DNA of 64,000 nucleotides from Cryptomeria japonica (GCF_030272615.1 NC_081414.1:818718396-818782395), one strand, 5' to 3'; shown: positions 33,847 through 47,300, counted from the first letter of the stretch. Notes: generated by a model from the letters alone, not told the origin. Program-made: numbers and translations.

Positions 33847-34037
33847 AAGAACCCATGAGGAGTCACTTGAAAGTTTATTTATCATTTTATTATATCTATT
33901 GGCTATTCATTCTCTAAGGCATGGGTTTTTGCAAGTGGTTTTGTCCTCTCCCATATGGCTATAAATTGGAGCCCAGGCATCATTGTTTATCATTAGTTAT
34001 TCATTGTTTCTAAGTAGTTACAAAAATATTTGGAGAA
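33847..34037 (+). mobile_element. Copia 1 5' LTR, left remnant
   Basis: CCCATGAGGAGTCACTTGAA and GGGTTTTTGCAAGTGGTTTTG match 53366-53459 of the 3' LTR at 53031-53590. It then continues with a TATA-like GGCTATAAATTGGAG (33957-33971) that the 3' LTR lacks. The left third of this LTR is missing; LTR A abuts it. Confidence 0.7.
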
Positions 34038-35240
34038 GTGTAGTAAAATGAATTTTTAGTATCCTAAAATCACACCCTTGTACAATTTTGACCATATTTG
34101 GGTCCCTACCTTAGCATTTGCACCCTAGGCTTGACTGGTACCTGATTCTGCTCATACCACTCAAGTATGATTTCATTTTTTACTTTTACATCATCATGGC
34201 ACCTTGTCCTAGCCCTAAACTAGGGTAGGACCAAAGCACCATGCCATGGTCCTAATTAGGACTAGGGCACCATGCTTTGGTCCTTTATTGGGGCCCTCTT
34301 TCAAACCCTTTTTGCTATTTCAAATTTGAGTAGGATTCCTAGCTCTATGTCAGCTCATGTTGGAAAATTAGCAAGTTTTTTTATGGGCATGTATAAAAGG
34401 AGACTTTACCTTGTCATTTGACATAGAATGCATAAGTAAGAATACATGACATCAAACATTCAAACATTCATTTAAGCATTCAAGCAATTGAGCAAGTAAT
34501 CAGCCTTATTTCAAGCCTTGGAGCGACAACAAAGTCAAGATTCAAGCATTGAAGTGCAGATTAACATCTTATTTTATCAAAGAATTCATGAAACCCTAAT
34601 CCCATGTGGAGATAAACAAAACTTCACATAAAGGTATATCATTTGGTTTTCAGTCATTATTCAACATCTCCCTCAAAAGGAGAATCTTCAATTATAGCAA
34701 TTCAATTATCTTTTATCTCTATTTCATGGTTAATTCCAAAACCAGGGTTTGACTGAGGCAAGCCCCTATTCCGAACCTATTTCCCTTTCTTTCTATGTGC
34801 ATGAAATGGGTACAGAGTTGTGATCTTCAGAATCGAGATTACTTGCAAAAATGAATCAACCCCTTTTTGTGTGTGAAAAGTTCAGAGGACCAAAGTGACG
34901 AGCATTTTAGTCTTGACATTTTTGGAGCTTTTTTAGAGATCAGATCTGACTCTTCTTATACTTCTTAGATCTAGGTGTGCGTCTCAGTCTCGCATCTGTA
35001 GCTCATTGTTTTTGCATTTTTACCTTCATTTTCAACACTTCTCCCTAATTTCAGCAATACAACTCACAAAAGAGGGTAAACATATCAACTCCCTTGAAAT
35101 CCAATTAGCATTCAGCCCTTATCTTTTTGGTCTGTGATTGAATCTATTGGGTTATACCCCTCTTTTGAATGTAATAGGTCACTAAGCAAAAAATAGTGGT
35201 TTTCATCCTTCTTGTGGTGGAAACCATAATTTTTCACCCA
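34038..35240 (+). mobile_element. Gypsy-like LTR inserted in the copia 1 LTR
   Basis: Related to 9930-11030 and 18310-19320: shared stretches include ATTCATGAAACCCTAATCCC (compare TTCATGAAACCCTCATTC), CATTATTCAACATCTCCCTC and TTCATGGTTAATTCCAAAAC. The start resembles the LTR at 19499. The right border is approximate; I could not fix a target duplication. No coding. Confidence 0.55.
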
Positions 35241-35477
35241 TTATAGTATTATTGTAGTGTTCCCTCTTTCAAATAATAATAATATATTTGCCCTCATTCT
35301 TTGGTGGATTTTTTTACTGAAAGGGTTTCTCTATGTAAATCTGGTGTCTCTTTTGGTATGGGTGATTTTATATTTATGTTGAATGGTGCATTCAAATGCT
35401 CATTTCAACTTTTTAAAAGATTTGTAACCACATAAGAAAATTAATATTTCAAGCTTTCTTCACCTTGTTTCTCAACA
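35241..35477 (+). mobile_element. Copia 1 5' LTR, right remnant
   Basis: TATGTTGAATGGTGCATTC and TTCTTCACCTTGTTTCTCAACA match the end of the 3' LTR (53490-53590). It ends CTCAACA at 35477, with a divergent primer site TTTGGTGTTAG following. Confidence 0.7.
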
Positions 35478-35583
35478 TTTGGTGTTAGTTCTGTTGAGAG
35501 GAGGACACATTTTTCTTTAAGTGTTGAAGGTTTTTTGTTGTAGTGGGAGCTATTGTTGTGTGAGTTTGCAAATTTGGGAAGGG

Positions 35584-35731
35584 GGATGAAAGCCATGGCT
35601 TCTACTTCTCGCACAAATATGGAGAAATTCAATGGCACTGGATATGAGATGTGGAAATTAAAGATGGTCGAAGATCTTTTGGAAGAAAGAGATCAGTGCT
35701 TGCTAGTTTCACATGAAAAGAAACTAGAGGA
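35584..35731 (+). pseudogene. Copia 1 gag, N-terminal part (split)
   Basis: Starts at an ATG at 35584 (or 35593) and reads KFNGTGYEMWKLKMVEDLL, the hallmark start of copia gag proteins. It runs into GAGGA at 35727-35731, the target duplication of copia 2, and resumes in frame at 49187. The join is exact when one GAGGA is removed. Confidence 0.85.
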
Positions 35732-37226
35732 TGATAGTTCTAATACAAATTGTTAAGTACAAATGCCAAGCTAACAAGATGAGAGGGGGGGGGGGTGAAT
35801 CATATAAACTTAATCTTCCATAAAATCAATAGATTCAACCTCGGTAGCTTAAACAGATATATGTAATCAAAACTGTAAAACATGCAACCTTAAGAACACA
35901 TAATCATAACAACACTCATAACACTAGATTTAACGTGGAAACCCAAATAGGGAAAAACCACTGTGGGATTTCGGACCCACTAAGAAATATACTCTTCTAG
36001 AGTATGCTCGGTTAAAAGCAAATCTTGTTAAAGATTACAAACACATTGCTAGATGTGACCCGGTTAAGGGATTTCCCTCAGATCTGTTAGGATCTTCACT
36101 TTGTTAGAAGTGACTTTGTCAAAGGATTTCAAACACTCATTTAGAATGTCACCTTGCTAGAGGGTTTTACAAATAAGACTGTTAAGTCCACTCGGTTAAG
36201 AGATTTTCTATCACTTTACAAAATAATAGTAATAAAATATATCTGCAACTTCACATCAAAAATGCTAAAGCAGATTCTTATTTGCTCAATACAATCTAGT
36301 CATAGGACTTATCTTGTCCCTCTGCTAGGCTCTATACTCTATTAATCAAATAGGTCTTCAAGCTTCTATGCTCGGTAATCACTATGTAGCATCCCTGTGC
36401 TTACACTTGCCCGCATGCATTGTTTATCAACACTTCCTTATTTATAAACAATTTGCTAACCGCTGAATCTCCTTGATCACATATCCCATTATCAATCATA
36501 GCCATCAGATCTTCAAACTTGACCAGGTTCAATGTATCCTTCGATCTGAAAATGTTTTACCTCGTCTTGGAACTTGCATACATTTCTTGGAACTTGTGCT
36601 AAGGTATTGCAGTTCAATCTAAGTTGTAGATCTTTCTGTCGATCTTTCATTGCCATGGATTCTTTAACAAACTTCATGCACAACATACCAATCATTTAAT
36701 CAATTCCAGCTCATCAGCTTCCTTCATTAAATAACGCTTTTAATCATTTAATGCATTCTGTTACAGCTCGGTTGCAACTCGGTAAATACTAAACTTCACT
36801 CGGTAGACCTTCCACCTTCATTAACTGATAGCGATAACCTTAGGGTTTACCAACTAGGTTCCTTAGGGTTTACCGACTAGGTTCTTTGCTCAGTAGCATA
36901 GTATAGTATTACCCTTACAATTAACAACATATGTAGGATATCAAAACAATCTAAACATCATGATCTCATCATTGTCTAACTCGGTAATAGTTGCCCATTG
37001 AATAACTTATTTCTCCCTTATTCATCACATTCTTTTTGTGTCTTTTACCAACATATTTATACTCATCAAATCATACTTCTTAAGATATGGCAACATCATA
37101 CTGAATTAGAAAATCAATTTCTTGACATCAATGACAAAATAATAATATTAAGACAGTAAACATCCTTAATCAGTTATATCCATAATCATCAACAACCTTC
37201 TCAATATCCTAACTGAAATGCCAACA
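35732..37226 (-). mobile_element. 3' LTR of copia 2
   Basis: 1495 bp. The plus-strand left end is TGATAGTTCTAATAC and the right end is ATGCCAACA, followed by the reverse complement of the polypurine tract (ATCTCCCCCTTTGGCATTGA). It contains the GAGAGGGGGGG...TGAATC motif shared with other copia LTRs. Matches the two parts of the 5' LTR, apart from small indels. Confidence 0.9.
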
Positions 37227-37249
37227 ATCTCCCCCTTTGGCATTGATGG
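37227..37249 (-). promoter_or_regulatory. Polypurine tract of copia 2
   Basis: Minus strand CATCAATGCCAAAGGGGGAG, then AT, directly before the LTR; same motif as in copia 3 and before LTR A. Confidence 0.85.
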
Positions 37250-37570
37250 AAAAACCAATTGATTTGACCTAATTGATTCTGAAATGCTCTCCCCCTATCA
37301 TCAGACTTCTCCCCCATACAATAGTCTTCTCCCCCTTTGATAACAATGCCAAAAAGTAAAAAAGCTAAAACATGATTTCTTCCGCTGAGAAGTGAATTCT
37401 TTGCTGTTATGTGTCAACTCAGTCTCGGTCAGAGCATTATGTCTTCAATTCTTGTTCCCTGTATTTGTTTCTTGCACACCTTTAGAAAACATCCTAAAGT
37501 GTGTAAATAAGCATCAATCCACACATAATATTTTGTAGATTCATCGAATTGATGCTTTCACCAAACTCTG

Positions 37571-39724
37571 TTAGTGAGTAGAAGATAGGGGTAGGACCCC
37601 TAACTTGCTTCTGAGATACTCAAAAGTGTCCCTTGGCAATGGCTTTGTGAAGATATCTGCTATTTGTTCCTTTGTGCTAACATACTCCAACACCACTTTC
37701 TTCTCTTGAGCTTCTTCTCTAAGATAATGATATTTGATAGAGATGTGCTTTGTCTTAGAGTGCATAACAAGATTCTTTGAAATGTTAATGGCACTAGTAT
37801 TCTCACAAAATATAGTTACTGGCTCGGTAACTTTCTCATTTATACCTTCCAACAATTGTTTGATCCATGCTATATTGGTACAATTCAATGTTGCAGCAAC
37901 ATATTCAGCTTCTGTTGCTGATTGTGAAACACATCCTTGTTTCTTGCTAAGCCAACTCACTAGTCTTTCTCCTAAAAAGAAAGCTCCTCCACTTGTGCTT
38001 TTTCTGTAATCAATGTTGCCTTCCCAATCAGCATCAGTATAAAATTTTAAATCAAAGTCATTTCCTTTCTGATATACTAAGCCATAATCCTTAGTACCTT
38101 TCAAGTATCTAAAAATTCTCTTGGTCGTTGTCATGTGTGTTTCCTTGGGATCTGCAGAAAATCTTGCAACTATACCTACTGCATGTGCTATGTCTGGCCT
38201 GCTATGAACAATATATTGTAGCTTTCCAATCATGGATCGGTAAAGTGTCTCATCAATAGATGCAGATTCATCATTCTTTGATAATTTATAGTTGGTAGTC
38301 ATAGGAGTACTTACTGGTTTTGAGTCCTCCATTCCAAATTTCTTCAAGATTTCCTTTATGTACTTGGATTGAGTAATGAAAATCTCATCTTTCATTTGCA
38401 GTATCTGTAAACCTATAAAATACTTTATCTCACCGATTAATGACATCTCAAATTCTTTTCTCATTTCATTTCCAAAGTTTTTGCATAGAGAATCATTCCC
38501 ACAAAATATAATGTCATCAACAAATATGGTTGAGATCAGTATTCCATTTTCATCATTCTTCATGTACATATTGTTGTTTTCACTTGTCCTTATAAAACCA
38601 ATCTTGATTAAATAAGAGTGCAATCTTTCATACCATGCTCTAGGTGCTTGTTTCAAACCATATAAAGCTTTGTTCAATTTACATACTTGATCTTTATTCT
38701 CTCCTTCAACAAATCCTTCAGGTTGTTCAATAAAAACTAATTCTTCTAACATACCATTCAGAAATGCAGATTTGACATCCATTTGATATACCTTGAAATT
38801 TTTGTAAGCAGTGTATGCCAACAATGTTCTTACTCCTTCAAGTGTAGCCACAGGTGCAAAAGTCTCACCATAATCAATTCCTTCTTCTTGAGCATATCCA
38901 TTGCAAACTAGTCTTGCTTTATTTCGAATGACCTCACCTTTTTCATTCAGCTTGTTTCTGAAAATCCACTTTGTACCGATTACATTTTTGTCCTTCGGTC
39001 TTGGGACCAGTGTCCATGTGTCATTCTTCTTGATTTGATCAATCTCTTCTGTCATAGCATTTATCCAATCTTCACTATTAAATGCCTCTTTCACTATTCT
39101 CGGCTCAAATTCAGATATCAAACATGTGTTCTGTCTCAGTTTGTTCCTTGTCATCACTGGATCATCGTTATCTCCTATAATTTGACTTGATGCATGATTC
39201 CTTCTGACATACTTGGCTAATACAGGCTTGGTAGGCTCTGTATGATCTTCTTCATCACTCGGTAACTGAATATCTTCTTTATTTTCTTCAGTAACTCTCT
39301 TGGTAGGACTTGTCGGTTGAACATAGACAAATTCTTCATAATCTTCTGGTTCCTTAGAATTTCCTTCATCATTTCTTTCTGCAAATTCATCAATTTTCAC
39401 ATTTGCACTTTCTACTATTTTGTTAGATGATTTGATCAGACATTTAAATGCTTTACTTCTAGAAGAATAACTAAGAAATGTTTCTTCTTCACTTTTCTGA
39501 TCAAACTTTCCATTTCTATCATCTTTGTGTACATAGCATCTACTTCCAAAGATTTTGAAGTAACTTACATTAGGTTTCTTGTCATACCAGATTTCATATG
39601 GTGTCTTCAAAGTTCCTTTCTTCAGTTGTACTTGGTTCAGGGTGTAAATTGTTGTGCTTATTGCTTCTCTCCAAAATGTTTGTGGCACTTTCTTTTCAAT
39701 CATCAGGGTTCTGGCACAATCCAC
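37571..39724 (-). pseudogene. Copia 2 pol: integrase C-terminus, reverse transcriptase, RNase H
   Basis: A 717-codon open frame, the longest in the window. It starts in the integrase C-terminus (MDCARTLMIEKKVPQTFW; YFKIFGSRCYVHK), followed by an acidic linker, reverse transcriptase (VIGTKWIFRNKLNEKG; VYQMDVKSAFLNGMLEE; LNKALYGLKQAPRAWYE; FVDDIIFCGND at 38506-38526) and RNase H (DADWEGNIDYRKSTSGGAFF; SATEAEYVAA; KTKHISIKYHYLREE; IADIFTKPLP). All catalytic residues I checked in the reverse transcriptase and RNase H are present. The frame continues upstream past a single TAG at 39761 into the rest of the integrase. It is the best preserved pol here. Confidence 0.92.
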
Positions 39725-39760
39725 AATAGATCTGTTTCTTCTCTCAGCTATCCCATTTTG

Positions 39761-40156
39761 CTATGGAGTTCTCGGTGCAGAGACTTTTCTTTTTATACCA
39801 TAATCATTGCAGAATAAGTTGAACTCATCAGAGGTAAACTCTCCTCCTCTATCTGATCTAAGACATTTTAGTTGTCTTCCTGTTTCATTTTCAACTCTTG
39901 CCTTGTACCATTTAAACATTTGAAAAGCTTCTGATTTTTCTTTTAAAAACATAACTGACATCATCCTTGAATAATCATCCACAAATAATATGAAATATTT
40001 ATCACCATAATAACTTTGAACTTTCATAGGACCACAAAGATCAGTGTGCACAAGATCTAAAATTCCCTTAGAAGTGTAGGACTTACTTGTAAAGCTTGAT
40101 CTTGTCATCTTACCCATCTGGCATCCTCGACACATAGCATTCTCAAGTTTTTCCAA
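39761..40156 (-). pseudogene. Copia 2 integrase core
   Basis: 131 codons in the same frame as pol: zinc-binding end (MCRGCQMGKMTRSSF), DLVHTDLCGPMK with the first Asp, FVDDYSRM, and RSDRGGEFTSDEF with the second Asp. A TAG replaces the first Gln of the P-Q-Q-N-G motif; the third acidic residue (NGIAERRNR) lies beyond it. The stop is a single C-to-T change from CAG. Confidence 0.9.
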
Positions 40157-40212
40157 ACTCGGTAGACCACTTACTCGGTGCTTCTTACTTATTTTGATTA
40201 GATTATCAAAAT

Positions 40213-40570
40213 TTACATGACAAAACCTTTTATGCCATAACCAGGTATCATCTGTCTTTGCATAAAGACAATTATTCCAAGTTGAGTCAAGGTGAAATGT
40301 GTTACCTTTTGTTTGAGTCCCGATAGAAGGTAACCTGTGTTGTTTAGTTGTGCTACAATCAACAAATTATATTTCAAACCTTCAACCCAATAAACATCAT
40401 TACATTTAGCATTGTCAAGAAGTGTTATGGATCCTTTACCTTTTACCGGACATGGTGCATCATTACCAAATCTTACATAACCTCCATCATAATCTTCTAA
40501 TTTAACAAACTTGAGTTTATCACCTGTCATGTGATGTGAGCATCCACTATCTATGATCCAGGAATCATTA
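40213..40570 (-). pseudogene. Copia 2 protease
   Basis: Just right of the 105-codon frame (40530-40213) the sequence reads SWIIDSGCSHHMTGDKLKFV, a D-S-G protease active site. It continues with VRFGNDAPCPVKGKGSI and VEGLKYNLL. A frameshift near 40330 leads into the integrase frame. Confidence 0.85.
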
Positions 40571-40586
40571 GTATTTATGTGAGATA

Positions 40587-41699
40587 TTAGGGATTTTTCT
40601 TCACACCTTTCTTCATTTGATCCATTTTGATGGCCACATAAACTACTTCCTCTATATCAATTTCATCTGATTTATCATCATTTGATTCCTCATCGGATAT
40701 TAGGCATGACTTTCTATCTCTTCTTCTGAAGTCTCGGTATCCTCTGTAATGATTATTTTTCTGTCTGTCATCTCGGTAATCTCTCTTATCAGTAGAATCT
40801 TTGTCAGGACAGTTAGAAGCCATATGTCCTATTTTATCACAATTGAAACATTTTAAAGGTAGTTTTCCTTTATACTTACCTTTGCCTCTCGGTAACCTTC
40901 TGGCTAATAGTGCTTCAAACTCTTCTTGCTTTCTGATTTCCTCATACAATTTGTGTACTTCTTCCATGTTCTTACAAAATCTTTCACTTGCTCCACTGTG
41001 ATTCCCTTCAGAATACTTACTCATTCTATCATTGTAATCATTAGATTCACCAAGATGAAAAGAACTGAATGCAGATTCAACTTTATTTACCGAAGACCCA
41101 CTGCTATCAAAGTTACTTAACTCAAATGCATGTAGCTTACCAATAGTAGCATCCAAAGAAACTGACATATTGGGTACAAACCTCAATTCATTGATTGCAG
41201 AGACTCGGATTGCATAAGCAGGTAGAAGGGTTCTCAATAACTTACTTGTGACATCCTTTTCTTCAATGGTTCCTCCTGCTCCTTTGATTTGATTGACAAT
41301 CTCCTTTAGTCTTGTATTGTACTGGGTTATGTTCTCACCTTCATTCATCCTCATAGATTCAAGTTGTCCTCTTAGACTATCCACTTTTGCTCTTTGAACA
41401 TGTTCATCACCGCCATACACAGATATGAGCTTGTCCCACATTGCCTCGGCATCATTGTAGCCTTCTAGATCATTAAACTCTGAGTCGGTCAATGCGGATG
41501 CTATTTCAATCATTGCTTGAATATGTTCTTGCTTTGCCTTTATCTCTTCCATTGTCAATGGATAGGTGCTAGGTGTAATGAAATCATTCTCCAGATAATA
41601 TACAACATATTCTCCAACTCTTGATAGGTGCAGCTTCATCCTTTTCTGCCATGTAGAGAAGCTTGACTTGTTCAGCTTCGGTGCATCCCTCTTATACAT
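40587..41699 (-). CDS. Copia 2 gag (370 aa)
   Basis: An intact frame from the ATG at 41699. The N-terminus KLNKSSFSTWQKRMKLHLSR is a copia gag start. The middle has the UBN2-type region (AMWDKLISVYGGDEHVQRAK; SLRGQLESMRMNEGENITQY; LLRTLLPAYAIRVSAINEL), followed by a zinc knuckle CFNCDKIGHMASNC (about 40808-40850) and an Arg/Asp-rich tail. It would form the particle that packages element RNA. The primer-binding site (41751-41762) lies 51 bp upstream of the ATG. No internal stop, unusual for this window. Confidence 0.92.
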   Translation of the reverse strand: MYKRDAPKLNKSSFSTWQKRMKLHLSRVGEYVVYYLENDFITPSTYPLTMEEIKAKQEHIQAMIEIASALTDSEFNDLEGYNDAEAMWDKLISVYGGDEHVQRAKVDSLRGQLESMRMNEGENITQYNTRLKEIVNQIKGAGGTIEEKDVTSKLLRTLLPAYAIRVSAINELRFVPNMSVSLDATIGKLHAFELSNFDSSGSSVNKVESAFSSFHLGESNDYNDRMSKYSEGNHSGASERFCKNMEEVHKLYEEIRKQEEFEALLARRLPRGKGKYKGKLPLKCFNCDKIGHMASNCPDKDSTDKRDYRDDRQKNNHYRGYRDFRRRDRKSCLISDEESNDDKSDEIDIEEVVYVAIKMDQMKKGVKKNP

Positions 41700-41750
41700 C
41701 TTTGGATCTTTTCCTCAAGTACCTTTAAACTTTTTCTTCCGGAGTCCAAA

Positions 41751-41762
41751 GCTCTAATACCA
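41751..41762 (-). promoter_or_regulatory. Primer-binding site of copia 2
   Basis: Minus strand TGGTATTAGAGC, one base from the TGGTATCAGAGC site complementary to initiator Met-tRNA used by most plant copia elements. It is two bases from the LTR end. Confidence 0.9.
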
Positions 41763-41764
41763 AT

Positions 41765-42467
41765 TGATAGTTCTGATACAAATTGTTAAGTACATATGCC
41801 AAGCTAACAAGATGAGAGGGGGGGGGGAGAATCATATAAACTTAATCTTCCATAAAATCAACAGATTCAACCTCGGTAGCTTAAACAGATATATGTAATC
41901 AAAACTGTAAAACATGCAACCTTAAGAACACATAATCATAACAACACTCATAACACCAGATTTAATGTGGAAACCCAAATAGGGAAAAACCACTGTGGGA
42001 TTTCGGACCCACTAAGAAATATACTCTTCTAGAGTATGCTTGGTTAAAAGCAAATCCTGTTAAAGATTACAAACACATTGCTAGATGTGACCCGGTTAAG
42101 GGATTTCCCTCAGATCTGTTAGGATCTTCACTTTGTTAGAAGTGACCTTGTCAAAGGATTTCAAACACTCATTTAGAATATCACCTTGCTAGAGGGTTTT
42201 ACAAATAAGACTGTTAAGTCCACTCGGTTAAGAGATTTTCTATCACTTTACAAAATAACAGTAATAAAATATATCTGCAACTTCACATAAAAAATGCTAA
42301 AGCAGATTCTTATTTGCTCAATACAATCTAGTCATAGGACTTATCTTGTCCCTCTGCTAGGCTCTATACTCTGTTAATCAAACAGGTCTTCAAGCTTCTG
42401 TGCTCGGTAATCACTATGTAGCATCCTTGTGCTTACACTTGCCACATGCATTGTTTATCAACAGTTC
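41765..42467 (-). mobile_element. 5' LTR of copia 2, left part
   Basis: Starts TGATAGTTCTGATAC and matches 35732 onward. Ends at AGTTC (42463-42467), where the 5962-bp insertion begins; the LTR resumes at 48430/48435. Confidence 0.9.
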
Positions 42468-44350
42468 TGTTAACCCTACTTTTTGAGAGTTGAAAATTGT
42501 TGGAATTCTTGTGTTAGACAATTTGAGTCAATAACGATTTTCAAAGAAAAATAAATATATGCAAAGCATGAATATGTGTGATTTCTTTTCATTTGACGAA
42601 GTCAAGAGGTTTAACCGATCAATTATTTTCACACATTAATTAAAATCCATTTTAGCCTATGTCATGGGTCATAAGAAAAGAATCTTGAAGTTGTTTTAAT
42701 GTTCGTGTCATTCAAGGAATTTAGAAACCCCTTGACGAAAAAAAAACAAAACCTACTATCAACAATGCCTTCTAAATGTACCCAGGACACAAGAGATGAA
42801 TATGCCTATGATAGGGATGGTCTTCTCATTCCATGGTTGACTACTAATTTTTGGCTTTGAAAGAGAGTAAAATGACTCGGGCAGACTTCATTGCCGAACG
42901 CACCCTTATCCATCCTTGTGATATGTAATGTGGTAACTGTATTATATAATCGAATTTGAAATATAGATTGCAGGTTTTCATGGCATGGAGATAAGGCACT
43001 TCAAAGAATGGTTTAAATGATAATAAGGTTCTTACACTAGAAACTACTCATTTGGGAAATGTACACCATCGACGGTCTAAGCTGGCAGTTGACCAAGTGT
43101 TAGCGGCAACATGGTAAAATGATTAAAGGGACCAATGAACACCAACTTCGGGTCGCGAATTAGACATTATCATCATGTTGGTAAAAATCATCAAGTTACC
43201 AATACGTTCTTACGCACAATATGAGGAAACTCAAATTCATGTAACGGTTTCATGCTTTCGGTGAGTTAGCCAACATTAGCAAGATGCCGATACACTTCAA
43301 CTTCTTAGTTTTCAGTGGCGATATGAGAGTGTTTTGAAAGACAACGCCTTCCCCTTGAACGTCCATCTTTCGGATTGAATACACCACGTGGCTAGGAAGG
43401 AAGGCGAAAATTGGTTTTCTAACTACTTCCGCCATTTGCTTTGCATGCCGATAGATATGCATGCTATCGTGCTCTCTAACTCCACTCGCAAGTATTGAAG
43501 ACCACTCGCAGGTATTGAAGATGTGAATATGTTGATAAAATGTTAGAAATACTCAAGCAAATGAACTAAGTATTCCGCCAGCCTACAAGCGAATTCCATG
43601 ATCCCACAGCATGCCTTGAGGAGATGTCATTCTCAGCACATGATTGTTATTGTTGCACAATGTGAATATGTTGATAAGGGTTTAAGAAAGTGCAATGTGT
43701 ATTCCACCACCTTAGGCGATATTGTTTCTCCTTAGCCATCGATGATATTGCCTCTGTTTGTATTTTGGTGATGTCGTTTGTCTCACATCGCAAGGCAAGG
43801 TTTCTGTCAGATTTGTTTTAGTTTGAAATATCCTTCGGCTTGCAGCATTTCAGAGTCCAAACGTAAAGAATGGATATGCATGATTACTTTCTGCACTGGC
43901 AGAGTAATGTGTTATAAAAGAGCTTTAAAGACTTCCTTGTGATTAAAGAGGAACTTATGTAAGTTTCAGTTCAGATCGATATCATTCATGCATTGAAGAA
44001 TACTGGGTCAGTTTACTTCAAAACCTATGCTCGCTATCACAAGGATCTTTAAATATGTTATAAGTATTCTTTCCAAATATAGATTGAAGGAGGAGTTGCA
44101 TCAGATATCATGAAATATGGAGAATGAGAGATATGATTTGTTTAATAAACTATCCCAAAGAAACGTAATGCAATGATTCTAACAGTAGCACGGTGTTGTT
44201 TTAAATGATCTTTCAAGCTTTCAACCCTATGGGATAAGAGGGAGTCAAGAGATATTTTTAAACATTGTTACAAATTTCCAATTTGCTGCAATTGGTGATA
44301 AAAAGATGCTTTAGAACTTCTTAGTATAAGAATCTGCAAAACACATCATC
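42468..44350 (+). other. Leader of the unknown element
   Basis: No credible ORF in 1.88 kb and no TGGTATCAGAGC-like site. A short minus-strand frame at 43250-43462 has no domain. Confidence 0.5.
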
Positions 44351-47300
44351 ATGAAATACAAGGCTCAAGAGTATGAGTATGCCCTGATGATCACCACCAT
44401 GATTCCAGAGGTTCATGATACCAAGATTGGGCAAATAAATTTGCAGGAGATCAAAAAGTTCTTCATGGAAGGTGACAGATCAAAATTGTCTTGTAGAGTG
44501 GCAGGAAGCGGCTTGATTGAGGCAGCATGTTTTCCCATATCAATTCAATGTACAGATTTGGTATTAGAATGCTCAAAAAGATATAATCCATATGCGAGAG
44601 AGATAAGAGCTGCAGACGGATCCTTAATGGCCAAACTTGACGGAATTTCAATAGCTATTATTCTTCATTTGCCATATAAGGAAAAGTTCACTCACATTGA
44701 TAAGCAAAAAGCTTACAACTACTTCAGCGATAATAGAAGCAAATGCCTCAACAATCTGGCTAAAGAATGGATGGTTGCACCACGAGGAGGATAGTCTCAG
44801 CTTCCAAAAACACTCCATCGTTCTCTTTTTATCAAAGAGATTTGTTACTTGATTTTGTTACTCCATAGAGTGACAGGAAGTCCTGACTCCACTGAGTTCG
44901 AAATGTAGATGTACCTCTTCATAATAGTCATCTCTGCCAGTAAGCAATTCATTGACTGGGGCCATCTCATCAGCAACTGCATACATGACCAGTTAGTGCA
45001 CTTCAAAACAAGTCAACACTTCCATATGATCTCTTACTTGATATATGCTATTGCTAATTTGAGGTCATGGCCAGGGTTAAGTACTAATGGTGTCCTAAAT
45101 CAAGAAACTCAAGTTTACCATTATTACAAGCAATTGCAACTTGAGGAAAGCTTTGTGTATTTTAGGTGGGTGAATGATGCTTTCACAATGTGGGCAGTTA
45201 GGTTATTACAAGGAGACATTGCCACTAGAATATCAAAGGAAGCCGCTAAATTGATAAAGAAATATGGAAGTTTCTTCATCCAGTTTCCAAGATTTACCTA
45301 TCTTCGAGTAGGAGGATTTGAAGGTTATCCACACAAGCTACCCAGATATGTTGATGATAAGCTCATTTTAGTTGAGCTTTGTCGGCAATTGGTTTTAGTT
45401 CAAAAGAAATGTAGAGATAGAAAGAATAAAGGGGTAGCCTTTCCCATTTGTCTCGGGCACTATAGATGTGAGTCAAGTTCAAGAACATATGAGACAGAAA
45501 AAGCTTTATCCAAGGTCAACTTGTATCCATATCAGATGAGATTTCCTTTTGATAGTAAGGATTATGTCAAGAACAGCTTAAAGTTAGGTCCTGGCTATTT
45601 TCATTTTCCTAATCTTGAAGACTTTTGGGAGGATTGTGAAGATGAGTTCGAGGTTAGAAAAAGAGATTGGACAAGGTTGACTTTGAAGCAAATGAATGAT
45701 TTCAAGATGGATTGGACCATAGAAGGCATTGAAGATGATGGATCTGATTTGATTGATCCTATCTATTTTGAGCAAGTCCAGTCCCAGCCACTTCCCAATT
45801 TGAATTGGGCAGATCCAGAAATGAGAGATGTCAGAGAAAGAACAAGTTTTGTAATCAAGAATTCTGAAGCCTGGATTAAGAAGAAGATTACTCAAATGAT
45901 TGCTACCAGACCAACAAAGGAAACTCCAAGAAGGAAAGGAAGTCATCTTGAGAGCTCTACATCATTGCATTCTTCCCATACTCCAGCTAGGGATACTCCT
46001 TCTTACCAGAATACTCAAGCAAGTGATGGAGATGAAGACCCTCCAAGGAGGAACAATCTTCAGAACACATGTGGTGATGAACCTCGACAAAAGAGGAAGA
46101 AATCCAGAGCAAAAGACATAGAAGAAAATTCTATTGCAAATCGAGTAAAGGATCAAGTTCCAGTGGAAATTCTGGATGACACAAGATTCGATGATGGAAT
46201 GCATTCCATATCTCCCTCCATTCCTATTGAATCCCCATGACAAGAAGCACAACAAAATACTTTAGTCATGGATTTATCATTTCCAAGCAATCCAAGCGAT
46301 CAATTTGAAGAAATCAGAGAGGTGACAACAACAATGGTAGCAAGACAAGAAATCATCCAAGAGTCTACAGAAAATTCTTCTTTCCCATGGTTAGAACAAA
46401 GTCTATTGAAGAGGAGGAAGGTAGAAAAGCTAGTGGTACCTGAATTTAGTAGCATATCTGATCTCTTTGGAAGAGCTGAAAAACTGAAGAAACTCAAAGT
46501 ATCCTCAAGAATAAATACTGATCCAAATTCAAAGAATATGTGCTTAGAGATTGCTCAACCCATATCTGAGAAGGATACAAATGAGGCCACCTCTGTAGAC
46601 TTTGTTGTGACAAAGATTGATATGGGACCTTCTTCTCATGAGTCTGATATTCAGAACTTTAATGCGATGGCAGCCAGAATGGTGGAGAGAAGTGAAAAGG
46701 ATAAGCAATCCAAGGATCAATTGAAACAACAAGTGCACACTTTGTCTTCTTACTTGAAATCCGTAGTTGATACCTCCACTACACCACTAAGTGTAGATCG
46801 TCAGCCAATTATATTGACACCAGAAGGAGTAATTGAAAGGAATGTTATGGATAATCTTCAAAAATACCAAGCCTATGGAAAGGTAACTGAAGGTTGGGTA
46901 GAAAAGGTCAAAACTCTCGCATGTGAATTCCTAGTCCAAGCAAAATCTATCCATGATGAGGCCTTAATAAAGAAAAATACTATTGAGAAAGACTTGAAGA
47001 ATGTCAAGAAAGAGGAGGCAACTTGGAAAGAAATTGTGAATGATTTTAAACAAATGATAGAAATTGGAATGGACACCCTTGCAACCGAGAAAATCTTGCC
47101 TAGTAATGAAAGAGATTACCCAAAGATATGGATAGAAAGCATTAACTGGAAACTAGTGATCATAGATCAAGTTTCATCAGAGTTAGAAAAGCTCATGCTT
47201 TCATGTGATCAAGTGTGTGTCAAACTCCAAGGACAACTTACTGCTCTTCTCCCAAATGTGACATTGATGGAAGACTTGCAGGTGTTACAGAATAGCTTCT